From NCBI GenBank assembly GCA_021030905.1, contig JAGFMI010000004.1, positions 2,046,001-2,110,000 of the forward strand: 64,000 nucleotides of DNA, in the 5' to 3' direction. Of the stretch, positions 11,060-21,525 are shown piece by piece. The translations under genes and the position numbers were made by a program. Below the pieces are notes generated by a model. The model was not told where the DNA came from, did not search any database, and saw only the letters and a list, made by a program, of their open reading frames with translations. This stretch comes from Pyrenula massariospora. Its lineage: Eukaryota; Ascomycota; Eurotiomycetes; Pyrenulales; Pyrenulaceae. How positions within the stretch are numbered: the stretch's first letter is position 1; each line of letters begins with the position of its first letter.

Positions 11060-11870
11060 ATGCGTACATACACCCCAGCCGTCCTCACAACCCTCGCGAG
11101 CCTGAGCGCCGCCCAATTCATCCCAGCCGCGATCACGACAAACAACCCCCTCGGCGCGACCTACGAAGCAGTCCTCCAGAACAAGAACACCACCGGCATC
11201 CGAGGCACCGTAACTGGGACCTCCAACGCCAACGGCACCGGCGTCAACTTCAACGTGAACCTCTACGGCTTCCCCGACGAAGCAACCCTTGGACCTTTCA
11301 GTAAGTTCTCCCAACCATCACAACCTCCCTCCCCTCCCTCCTCCTCTTCACCATTACATTTCACTCTAACCCCCTTAACCAGTCTACCACATCCACGCCT
11401 TCCCCCTCGACCCATCCGGAAACTGCACCACCGCCCTCGCCCACCTGGACCCCACCCAGCGCGGCGAGAAGCCCCCCTGCGACGCCACCCAGCCCGCCAC
11501 CTGCCAGGTCGGCGACCTCTCCGGCAAGCACGGCAACATCACCACCGGCGCCTTCACCGCGTCGTATCTCGACCTCTACGCCTCCACCCAAGAGGGCATC
11601 GGGAGCTTCTTCGGCAATAGGAGTCTGGTGGTGCATAGTAATAACGCGACGAGATTGAATTGTGCGAACTTTACGCTCGTGGCAAGTGGGACGCCGGCGC
11701 CGGTGCCGAGCGGAGGGTCGCCGGTGCCGAGTGCGTCGGGTGGGTCTGGAGGGAGCTCGACGGGCGGTATTAGTCCGACGATTACGCCGTTTACGGGGGC
11801 GGCGGTGAGGGAGAGCGCTGCGTCTGCTGGGCTTTTGGTCGCGGGTGCGTTGGCGGTGTTCTTCGTCTAA
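11060..11870 (+). CDS. GPI-anchored cell-surface superoxide dismutase, Cu-only type
   Basis: Two exons (11060-11300 and 11383-11870) give 242 residues. The order is signal peptide (MRTYTPAVLTTLASLSAAQF), SOD domain, Gly/Ser-rich stalk and a C-terminal hydrophobic tail (ASAGLLVAGALAVFFV) typical of a GPI signal. Copper-ligand regions are IYHIHAFPLDPSGNC, GDLSGKHGNITTGAF and SLVVHSNNATRLNCANF. The layout matches Candida SOD4-6 type enzymes, which use copper alone and lack the zinc and electrostatic loops; the zinc-loop shortening here is inferred from the spacing. The reaction is dismutation of extracellular superoxide to oxygen and peroxide, and such enzymes protect against host or rival oxidative bursts. 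Several NxT/S sequons support secretion. GC content is clearly higher than in neighbouring genes. Confidence 0.88.
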
Positions 11871-12759
11871 TTTAGATGCCTCCCCTGAAAGTTTCGAGGG
11901 AGAGTAGGGAGTTCAACACTGCATGCATAACGGAGCGGTCGATGGCGTGGGCGAGGCGAGGCGCGGTAATGTACAGTGCATGACATGACACAACACCCAA
12001 AAGTCGAGCTTCGGGAGATATTGATGGGCTTGGAGCTATCTTACCTTACTTTCCTTTCTTGTCATTTCGTTTCTTCTGGTGCCCGGTTTGCTTGCCGTGG
12101 TTCACGAAAAGGGGTTGAGCATTCAAGGAATGTACCAACAGAGCCAACAAATGCATTATACTATATAGCGAGAGGAATATGTGTAATTTGATAATGAGAC
12201 CAAAATAGTTTTTAGCTTTGTTTTCATTTTCATTGCTTTTTTGTGTGGCGTGTGTGGATGGTTCGGATTTGGAAAGCGTTCCACGGCAATAGGCGACTTG
12301 ATAGCTGCTAGCACCGTAGCGTGCGCAGGTATGGACTCCGTCCCTCCTAATCTTTTTCAGCCCTTGTCCTCTAGATGAAGGGATCTATGTCCCTTTTCTT
12401 AGCTTCCTTCTTCCGAGTGAGCAAAGCCAAGCGAGGGAACACTCTCAAGACGAAACCTATTTTCCATATGAACTCCAACTTCACCGTGTGCGACCCTCTC
12501 CCCCTCAACCAATATCTCCTAGCTGTCACCCTCACCGGGGGGCGCGGCTCCGTCCGCTGCCGGCACCTACCCAGGAAAGTCTGTACATCCATTGGCGCCT
12601 CCATCATCGGAGGCTTTTTGGGGTCCAATAGCTCGACGCCACCAGGGGTAATTATGTTTCTCTTCGACCTGCAAAAGGTGAGCGTCTCAAACTTTCGCGT
12701 CACTTTGTCACATCTTTGTTCCTTCTACATTATCTGTATTCTATCAAAAGTGGAACGAG
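11871..12759. other. Intergenic between SOD and DUF2235-GTPase genes
   Basis: This stretch of 889 bp holds the SOD 3' flank and the promoter of the next gene. Long open frames occur on both strands at about 12371-12779, one of them overlapping the next start codon, but neither shows a known domain. I leave them uncalled. Confidence 0.4.
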
Positions 12760-15700
12760 ATGGCTCGCAACATCACTAGACGTCAGGTCGATCCCAATGT
12801 CTACTACACTCCGGCAACAACAGACGCTGGTAGCGAGGTCCAGGAAGATGATGACTGGTACAGTGGTCCAGATGTCATCCGTTCGCAAAGCTCAAACAGT
12901 TCTACTTCTAGCGAGCACTCTGAGCAACAGGAGCCAATAGACAACAAATCGAAGGGGGCGACTGAACAACTGTGTGAAGATTGTAATACAAAACACTACC
13001 CATGCAGGCTTGTCGTGGGGATCGATGGCACTTGGACGAAGCCAAGTGGTCCAATTGGTGCGTATAGGCATCTCTCATTTATAGAGATATGCATTTTGAC
13101 TTACAATCGAAATACACAATTACCAAGGGAATGCTAGCAACATCTCCCGAATATGCTCACTCGTGCCCAAGGAAAAATTAGTTCGCGACTCGAGAGGACG
13201 AACTTGGCTCCAGGTATGCGTTTTCAAGTGCTTCATGTAAATTTGGGTTAACAAAGTTCATAAGAAATGTCACTATGAGGAAGGCGTTGGCGCTGTCGAT
13301 GGGCTCTTTGACAGAAATATGACTGGCTTGACTGGCAAGGGATTGACTGGATGTTTTGAAAAAATAAAAAAAGTCTATCAGGCATGTTACCAACCCATAT
13401 TCCGATGGCTGCTCCTAACTCAGCTCGGTTCCACAGCTATGCTGTGGATTGTGCCCTACTCGAGATGAAATTTTCTTGTTTGGCTGGAGTCGGGGAGCTT
13501 GTGAGTGCTGTAGAGACCTTGCGATTGATTGTGTTAGCTGATGCCTAAGCAGTTATTGCTAGGTCAGTAGCAGGGATGCTCTATCATCTTCGCGCCTTGT
13601 CTACACAGGTGGAGGATTTTGATGAGATTTTCAAAGATGCTTTGAAAATCTATCGCGCTGCTCGCACCGAAGATGAGCTTCAGAAGCATAACGTAAGTAA
13701 CTCAACCCTGAAAAGATGGATTGCTAAGCGTGCTGGCTTGTTGTAGGTATATAATTTCTTGTAATGGCCCCATGGAAAACATTTAAGAAGAATATTGAAG
13801 ATGTTCAGGAAGCAGTATACGCGGAAATCCCCGCCTGTCCGGTTTCTAGGGTGCTTTGACACCGTCAAATTCTTTAATGATCACGGCCTTAATGATATCG
13901 CTCTCCGAAGCAACGTGCACCACGTGCGTCATGCTATGGCTCTGCTAGACCGCGCAACGTTTCTGCCTCTTGAACGATTTGGTAATGCTGATCCGACCCT
14001 GCAAAATGGCATAGAGTATTCATTTCAGGAAGCTTGGTTTCTTGGAACACATGGCAACATGGGTGGAGGGAGAGCTCAAGACGGATTGGCTCTTTGGCCC
14101 CTGCAATGGATACTTTCAGAAGCCCAAAAGTACGGCCTTTACCTCCAATTTTACGAGAACAACGTCTCCGGCATTGACGATACACGGAATCTCATATTTC
14201 CTGCTAACGAGCGCAAGTCAACATTAACCTGTGTAAATGGAATATCAGTGGATATTTGGAAGCTTCGGCAAGTAATGCAACGAGATGGCTATGGAATACA
14301 GCTTGCTCCGGGCAAGATTGCTGCTGGTGGTTCAACTGATCGCGTTGTTTTTGTAAATGGAAAGCTCGATAGACAAGTCAGGGATGGTAAGTCTGGGCTC
14401 TGGCAATACCCCTCGAACTAATACCTAATTTCCTAGTGCCAACGGGGGCCTTCATCCATCCGTCGGTCTTCTTAATGGATAATTACAGCTTTGAGATCGT
14501 GAGAATCCTGAACGCGTGGCCAGATCATAAGAAGATACGGCAGGAGATTTCCTTTTTGACCAAAGACTCCCAGAATGTCCTAGCACCTATACATCGGCGT
14601 GAGTTGAAGCGTCATGCCGAAGAACCCAGGATCTTAGTCTGCGGGCCTACAAGAGTTGGTAAGGGAACCCTGATCAACAAAGTCCTTGGTACAGAAGTAG
14701 TAAGAAATCAAACCTATTCTCTCAATTGAAATGGTCTCATCAAAGAAATCAGGCTAATGTTACCTGTGGCAACTGGCCTGGGCCTGCAGATATTGAGGAA
14801 GCCTTCTCGGTACCTGGTCTTCCATACAAAATCCATGACTCTGCAGGGTTTGTGAGAGAAGCTGGCAGGGCGGAAACGTTTAAAGATGTCGAGAGCTTCG
14901 TTGCGAGGCGTAGTCGAGAGCCTAATTTCAACGACCAGTTGCATTGTATCTGGTGTGTACTGAAACATAAACGATTTGAACGATATTAGCCTCTGACTAG
15001 ATGCTGCAGGTACTGTTGGGAAGGAAAGACCGACAATGCGATACAGAAAGCTGATATTGCTTTCATGAATCTCAAACTTAGCGCCGTGCCAATCATCTTA
15101 GTGCTCACTAAATTTGACGAGCTGAAAATGCTCACTAATAATGACGCATTGCGAGAGTATAAGCGATCACATCCAGAATACCGCCACATGGAACATACAG
15201 ATCAATTAAACGACGCAGCGCGGGCCGACGTCCAAGTATTACGAAGAAAAAAACTTCGGACTGCACAGCGGAATCTGAAAAATGAATGGCTTAGACATGA
15301 ACGCATCCAGACGAGCATTAGGGATATAGTCTTCGTCAGTGACGATGAGAGTAAGATTCTACGGAGGGGCGAGAGCTCTAATATGGCGCTGACGCTTAAG
15401 CTTCTAGCTGATAAAGAACGCATAGAGATATTGAAAAAAGTCTCCGAGGAAGCGATGAGAGGTGATGCAATTGCGCAACTTCATGCCACCGCACAACAAC
15501 AAGATGTCAAAAAAAAGATTCATAACTCAATTGCCAACGCGGCTCGAATGTTTATGGATGTGAGACCCAGGTTTTCAATGCAAACACGAAAATATGTCCA
15601 TCAGCTTGAGGATTGCATCGTGCGAGACGTTTGTGACACATTTGGGTACTCAGGTCTCAATTCACAAACGATTGCTACAAAAATCAACCATTTTCTACGC

Positions 15701-16150
15701 GAAGATCCCAACAGGACTGTGGACCTGCTTAACCTTACTCTTGCCGCGGGCGCACTTTACCTTGACAGACAGAGAATCGCAGCAAGGCTGTCCACGTTCG
15801 CGGCGTCTACTTTACCTGGAGCTATTCCATTGACAACCGGAGTTCTTTCTGGGTCTGCCGCGGCAGCAGCCATAATTAAAGCCCACTGGGCAGGATTAAC
15901 TCTGATTGCTGCAGCTGTGGATGTCCTATTGGTGTTGGAAAGGATGTATTGGTATGAGAACACTGAGATCACGACAAGTTCGCTCGAATGGGCATGTCTG
16001 GAATATCTCAAAAAGCAGCCCGAGGTTCACGAAAAGATCCGAGCCGATTTCAAGAAGGTCCTCTCAGACCCGCTCTATTCTGAGGCAAAGGTCCTCAGAA
16101 CGCTACAGAGTTGTGTGAACGAATTCCGGCAGAAAAAGGTACCATTGTGA
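12760..16150 (+). CDS. Fusion of DUF2235 alpha/beta hydrolase and GTPase with hydrophobic C-terminus
   Basis: Nine exons join in frame to 964 residues: introns 13058-13127, 13214-13264, 13382-13436 (GC-AG), 13501-13552, 13693-13800, 14387-14436, 14700-14752 and 14953-15009. Residues 85-440 form a DUF2235 (Tle1-like lipase/hydrolase) domain: VVGIDGTWTKPSG, nucleophile elbow FLFGWSRGAF (Ser185), RFLGCFDTV (Asp255) and WFLGTHGNMGGG (His319), so the triad looks intact. Residues about 495-640 are a GTPase: P-loop GPTRVGKGT (500-508), G3 HDSAGF and G4 LVLTKFDEL. The single exon 14437-14699 contains both the end of DUF2235 (FIHPSVFLMDNY) and the P-loop, so this is a real fusion and not two genes. 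A helical region and a hydrophobic Ala/Leu-rich stretch (about 805-880) may touch membranes. The lysine of the P-loop is followed by Gly rather than Ser/Thr. Neighbouring HET genes suggest a self/non-self or defence role, which is inference. Confidence 0.82.
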
Positions 16151-16687
16151 GATGCATGGTGCAATACACGAAGTTCTTTGGATTTTTTAGATGGCACAGA
16201 ACCACCATTACCACAACAGATGAAGTACCATAGGAATCGAAACCTGTTTCTGTTATTGTTAGCAACTATCTCGATTGCTAAAATCAATGCCTCTGATCTT
16301 ACGAATGGCTGGCAGTAACACCGGCCACCAGTAGATCCCGTATACGTCTATCTCTGAAATTAGGCAACCAGAAGATCCAAATTAGAGAACAAAAGACTTG
16401 TCCATAGTAGTATATCGCACCCATTGAGCTTCCCCGAAGCTCGATCGTGACAGCCCCGATGGCATCAGATCCAGCGATGTAGCCTGGATACTGCAGCATA
16501 ATTGATGGAGTAGTCTGCGAGGAAGAAGCAGGTTTTCGGCCACCAACGAGATTTGACGTGTAAGGCCTGGGGGAGATTGGCTACCCGAAGGACCAGGACG
16601 ACCTTGCTCCATCGTTGCAAGATAGTACACGGTATAGTCTTAGACGAGGACGGAGCGAAGTAAAGGTCGTGGACGTCGACGCTTGAG
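16151..16687. other. Convergent intergenic region
   Basis: This is 537 bp between two stop codons that face each other. It must hold both 3' UTRs. Open frames here on the minus strand overlap each other and show no domain. Confidence 0.45.
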
Positions 16688-19600
16688 CTAGAGTAGGTAG
16701 ATCCATTTCGATTCTTTTCTCCCAGTCGCCTCAGCAGCCTTCTGCCAGGCCTCGTCAAGAATCGTCCCAACTCCCACCCTTTCCGCAAATTTACCGTCCT
16801 TCTCCTTATCCCAGCGGATCAGCATCACATTCACCCAATCCCAATACCTCTTTGTATGATGATTGTACCGCTTCGGCCTCGACAGCAACACGAACTCGTG
16901 CGATTCCGCAAGCTCATCCATCGTATACTCGCGCCATATCCCCCTCATTTCTCCTACCTCTATTCCCTCAGCAGCAATAACCCTCGTAGTTCCATTTCTC
17001 CTCTCCTCGATGTGAAACGATGACCCCGGGATGACAAATGCCCAGAAGCAAAGCACGAGCGGTTCTCTCACCTCGGGCGCGGGATTTTCAAACGGTGGTT
17101 TCTTGGCCGGCTCCAAGGGAGCGCGCTCCCTTACGTTGCTGGTATCCCAATCAAGCCACTTCCGCTCGCCGTTTCTCATGATATGTACGCAGTCGATCCT
17201 TGATTTCAACCACAACGCTTCCGGCCTATTGAGATCTTCGATGTTCGTTGTTTTACCCGTGGTAGGATCGTAGATTGATTCATCGTAGCTCTGGCCGTAG
17301 TGGAACGACACCGGGCCGGCAATAGATGCCCAGGACCAGCTAGGGAAAACTTCGTCGGCGTTCGACGGGGAGCCGGATAAGCGGCGGCGAGGCAGGCCGC
17401 TGACTTCGTCCATAGCTGGATCTGCGGGATGCCAGAGAAGGGTGAAGTCGAGAAGCGGCTCTGGCAAGCCGGCGACAAAACTAGGCGTGTAGCCAGCGAT
17501 ATGACATTTGCTCGCGTGTTCTAGTGCCATGAAACTCGCTAATCCACGGAACGCATGTAGTATGTCTGTAGCGTATTTCATTTGTCGAGATGTATAAACC
17601 TCCACCAGGGTCGTGTAAAGTCTGTAGTATCCAGCTGTATGCAGACTGCTTTCGGAAAATATATCCATGTCCAAAAAGTTGGCGATTCGACCAAAGGGGT
17701 TGAAAGTATCGCTATGCCAGAAAGATGAGGAGTTATTTTTATCCTCATATTCGACTTCAGAGCGCAGATGCTTACCGGCTTGGCAGGTGTACAAGACTTG
17801 TCGGTATGTAAAGAAGAGACATCGCCGCGATAGAATTCGCTCTTGGTAAGTCCAGGCACGTTGCTCGTACTTGTGATAATTGCTGATGCCGCCGACTGAA
17901 CTGATCCATTGCCGTTCGAACGCAGAGCCTATGACACTCGGACCGACCCGAGTGTATGGGCGGACCCCTGGTAGCGGGGAGGATGCATCAGATGCTGACA
18001 TGGCGACAATAGTAAGGAATGCACGGTGGTAAATCTTGTCCATTGCATTAATCTGGGACGTACGATGTGACTCGTCATCTTGAATAATACAGAGGATGTC
18101 CACCCAAAGATAGCCATACCCCAAAGCCTCTGTGAATGTAATTGCGTCCTGGATGGTTATTGGTAGAGAGTTTTTGCGAAGTGTTAAAGAGAAAGGTTCT
18201 TCCAAGGAGCGGACATTGGCCTTCGACGTCTTGAGGGAACGAGTCTGGCCCCAGACGTAGCTGAGCGCGAGGTACACCAAGCCGGTTGTTGATTTCACCA
18301 GACATTTTTGCTTCACATCGACAAGGAAGATCTCCAATGGCTTGCCAGACATGTCGGCCTTGAATCCTCTGTTGCATAAGGCGCCGTGGTTGTCAAGGCA
18401 ATGTTGGATCCAGCTGCGAATCTCAGAGAGGTTCAAGGTTGCTTTGCCACCATCGGCATGGTTGATGGCTTTAGCACCTAGTATATTACTATAATCGTCA
18501 CTGCCATACCTTAGCTCTATTTTCCCTAGTCTCTCCCCGCTGCAATCCTTGGCTCTTATATCGAATCGTGGGCTCCCATACGGGTCAGCCGCAATTACAT
18601 CGACAGGCACGCTCTCCACCTCCACGGACTCCGCGCACTGCTGAAGCACATCTTTTGACGCGGAGGTGACATGATTAACGAGGCGACAGAACTGACACGT
18701 CTTTCGCTTCGCAATGTCCTCTAGAGATCCGAAATTTATGCCTCTATGACCCATGGTGCCGGGTCTCTGCACTGTAGGCCGGATCAAAGGATCTGGAAGA
18801 GGAGTGGGCTCTGAATGTATCCATTTGTGTCTGGTCTTGTTCTGGAGAGAGCTCTTATAGTCATGGTTAAGGTGTATGTGGCTACATGGTTCACAAATGG
18901 CGTTGGGGTGAATGTCCTTAGCTTTGAGTTCGCGAAACCATTGGTCAATTGTGTCCTTGCCTGCGGATGGTGCTTGAGAGAAACCCGTCATTTCCAAGCG
19001 TTTGTAGATATCCAGGAATGTATGCTGGCGGCAGGCTTTCGGGACGGAAATAAATTCGGGGTTGATAGAATTTTCAGCTATTCGGGAATATTTCTGGTGA
19101 CAAGTCTGGCACAGGTCGCAATCTTTACAAGATTGGCAGATAAGACGTCCGGTAGACTGCGTCAGCTCGCGATCGCATCCATCACACAGCGCCAGTCTAG
19201 ATCCATCGCCAGCAATCTGGACCCTGGCAGCATGGCCAAAAGCTATAAGAGCATCATCATTGAACCCAGCATTGAGTAGAATCCTTCCGAGAAGGTCGTA
19301 GATAAGACCGCGCTGAGATGGAAACCTCTCGTGAAAAGAATGTAACAAAGCAAAAATCCTGTGCAACTGATCTGCTTCACTGGAGAACAACTGGTCTTGA
19401 TCTCCTCGTTCATGCGCTTTTCTCCGCATAATATGAAAACGTTCACGTTGGATAGTCAGGAGAGAGAATACTACGGAGGATAGAGGTATCCTAGCCTCGT
19501 TGCCACCAGGAGTCTCTTTTAGTCCTGCTAGAGAAAACAGAAGATGTCTTTCGGCCTCAGCCAAAATGTCCAACGCTGCCCAGAAACCAGGTCCAACATC

Positions 19601-20302
19601 TTGAAAACGCTTGAAGTGGTACTCGCCCTGCCTTAGGGAGAATTGACATGTCAGACGATGGTAATCCTCGCTATTCTTGCAGCACTTCAGGGCAATTTTG
19701 TGGATGCTATCAGAATTAAAGGTGTAGGACAGGTCATTTTCGTTGAAACCCCCGCCATCTAGAACCAGTTGGCCGTACAGCGCCCGGATTTTTGCCCTTA
19801 AACGTTCTTTCTGGGCCCGAAAATTCCAGTAATCATTCGAAGGTTTTTCACCCAACGTTTCTGCCCAGGTTTGGCCGCTCGACGCCGTCCGACAGAGGAA
19901 GAAATTACTCAAGGAACCAAGGGTTATAATATGGTTGATACCTAGCCCCATCTCCCCTCTTACGAGGGCTTTCTGGAATTCTTGGGCTGCTTCCTTCAAC
20001 TTTTTCCATCTCGCATAGGTGACTCCGAGTTCATAAATGGTAAAAATTGAAAGCTCGTGATTTGGACCAAGCTCCCTCTCGTAGCTTATGAGAGCCTGTC
20101 TCAGCACGGCAGCGGATTCCTCGAATCTGCCCTGTGCATGGAGTTGTTTGGTCTTTCCAATTAGCCCGCTTAGTTGACGTTCGGAAGTATCGCAGGGTGC
20201 TCTGGTCTCCTTCTGATTAGGCCGTGGCTGAGTTTCGTCAGATGTAGCTTTATGTCCACCATCTGCCCCTCGCCCTCTTATGGGTATCTCTTGATGCTCC
20301 AT
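16688..20302 (-). CDS. Large HET-domain protein with TPR-like N-terminus and ZZ-type zinc finger
   Basis: A single exon of about 1,204 residues begins MEHQEIPIRGRGADGG; an in-frame ATG 14 codons upstream (20344) is possible. Residues about 50-125 look like kinesin-light-chain type TPRs (LHAQGRFEESAAVLRQALIS, ELGVTYARWKKLKEAAQEFQ). Near residue 372 comes a ZZ-like zinc finger (CDGCDRELTQ, LICQSCKDCDLCQTCH). The HET domain starts at YLALSYVWGQ (about 674) with LWVDILCIIQDD and ends near RPYTR (about 785). The C-terminus contains PSWSWASIAGPV, often found after HET domains. HET proteins trigger cell death when genetically different hyphae fuse; TPR and ZZ parts would sense or bind partners. No break is seen. 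The gene is convergent with the DUF2235-GTPase gene. Confidence 0.9.
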   Translation of the reverse strand: MEHQEIPIRGRGADGGHKATSDETQPRPNQKETRAPCDTSERQLSGLIGKTKQLHAQGRFEESAAVLRQALISYERELGPNHELSIFTIYELGVTYARWKKLKEAAQEFQKALVRGEMGLGINHIITLGSLSNFFLCRTASSGQTWAETLGEKPSNDYWNFRAQKERLRAKIRALYGQLVLDGGGFNENDLSYTFNSDSIHKIALKCCKNSEDYHRLTCQFSLRQGEYHFKRFQDVGPGFWAALDILAEAERHLLFSLAGLKETPGGNEARIPLSSVVFSLLTIQRERFHIMRRKAHERGDQDQLFSSEADQLHRIFALLHSFHERFPSQRGLIYDLLGRILLNAGFNDDALIAFGHAARVQIAGDGSRLALCDGCDRELTQSTGRLICQSCKDCDLCQTCHQKYSRIAENSINPEFISVPKACRQHTFLDIYKRLEMTGFSQAPSAGKDTIDQWFRELKAKDIHPNAICEPCSHIHLNHDYKSSLQNKTRHKWIHSEPTPLPDPLIRPTVQRPGTMGHRGINFGSLEDIAKRKTCQFCRLVNHVTSASKDVLQQCAESVEVESVPVDVIAADPYGSPRFDIRAKDCSGERLGKIELRYGSDDYSNILGAKAINHADGGKATLNLSEIRSWIQHCLDNHGALCNRGFKADMSGKPLEIFLVDVKQKCLVKSTTGLVYLALSYVWGQTRSLKTSKANVRSLEEPFSLTLRKNSLPITIQDAITFTEALGYGYLWVDILCIIQDDESHRTSQINAMDKIYHRAFLTIVAMSASDASSPLPGVRPYTRVGPSVIGSAFERQWISSVGGISNYHKYEQRAWTYQERILSRRCLFFTYRQVLYTCQAGKHLRSEVEYEDKNNSSSFWHSDTFNPFGRIANFLDMDIFSESSLHTAGYYRLYTTLVEVYTSRQMKYATDILHAFRGLASFMALEHASKCHIAGYTPSFVAGLPEPLLDFTLLWHPADPAMDEVSGLPRRRLSGSPSNADEVFPSWSWASIAGPVSFHYGQSYDESIYDPTTGKTTNIEDLNRPEALWLKSRIDCVHIMRNGERKWLDWDTSNVRERAPLEPAKKPPFENPAPEVREPLVLCFWAFVIPGSSFHIEERRNGTTRVIAAEGIEVGEMRGIWREYTMDELAESHEFVLLSRPKRYNHHTKRYWDWVNVMLIRWDKEKDGKFAERVGVGTILDEAWQKAAEATGRKESKWIYLL

Positions 20303-21525
20303 AAGGCGCCACAAAGGCGCTACGATGAACAGCAGTTCTATCACACCGAAGACTACGGTATCACCATGGGAAATATATTGAGATAGACATTAACAGAGAG
20401 TCGGTTGGCTGAGCCTCTGACCAGCTCCAGTGTTGACTTAAGTCACTGGCCGGGAGGCCAGTGACTTCATGGTCACAGATGGAAAAGAAACATCGCATAC
20501 ACCGCGACGATGTGTCTCTGGAAAGCTGTGGGGAAAATGTGACAAAAGTCGACAAGGAGTCTCCCAATTTTTGGTATTCTGGCCGTGCAAATAATAGCAC
20601 CTACCGCCTCGTCTCTTCAAGTTCGTGTCGTTTGTGAGCAAGCATCTTGGTGAAGCCACACGAGCCAGCCACATGGCTGCGGCGCGTACTAAAAAAGCTC
20701 TGCTTTCAAGGTTGGTTAGAACGGATAACTAGTTCCTGGCCGTAGTAGGTTGACGATCTTGATTCAGCTTCTCAGTATGAGAGATGGCTAACCCGGCCAA
20801 AGGCAACATATTGCACGTCCGTCGACATGTTGTACAAACCGTTCGAGAAAGGTTGTTGAAGTAGACCGGAGAAAGTTCGGATAATCACACAGTCCCCAGA
20901 AGTGCAGGTAATCGTTGCAGATCTTTTAGTCTTCGGTCTTACCACGTCTTTGTCCCAGCGTAGTACAAAAGGTTACCATTTTTAGACGAAGGCGAACGTA
21001 TCTCAAGATTTCCTCTATCATCCCACATCATTTGCCAATCACCTCACGCCTTTATTGGTTTCGATGTCGGCGACGTTCAGGGGACCCTCTGTTTGGCCGG
21101 AAAAAGATATTCCGCGTAGACGGAATAACATAACCTTGGCTCCTAGCGACATGTCTTGTTCATTTGCAATAACGATTCTAACAGGGACATCATCGCGTCT
21201 CAATAAACTGTGCAGACCATTTGTGTGAAGCATAGCGGTTATTTACGAGCACGGTGAGCTCAGGATCGGTATAATGGACCCCCTTGTTCTTGGTGAAGTG
21301 CGATTTTCATTTGTGGAAGGCCATCCCTATCATCAGGATTTTAGAATTTCCGCAAACGAGAGGTTCCAAGTAACCAGGTCGCAGAGATTCTAGGGCCTGT
21401 TGTTCTACCATAGTAGGAGAATGATTTAACAGCTTTACTTTAAAGTTATCCCTTCCCGCTAAGCGACTTGGATTCATCGTTTCCTAGCTATATCATTCTG
21501 TGAGCGTTTCTTTACCTTCTCCAAG
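20303..21525. other. Long intergenic region between divergent HET and pectate lyase genes
   Basis: This 1.22 kb separates two divergent starts. It should contain both promoters. Small frames at 20361-20600 and 21039-21233 (minus strand) carry no recognisable domain. No repeat or RNA gene was seen. Confidence 0.45.

Noticed and set aside
12371-12779. Open frames on both strands just before the DUF2235-GTPase start
   Set aside because: Neither has a recognisable domain, they overlap each other and the plus-strand one overlaps the next start codon in another frame.
13437-13500. Apparent frameshift before the DUF2235 nucleophile motif
   Set aside because: A GC-AG intron at 13382-13436 restores the frame with correct family spacing, so no break is needed.
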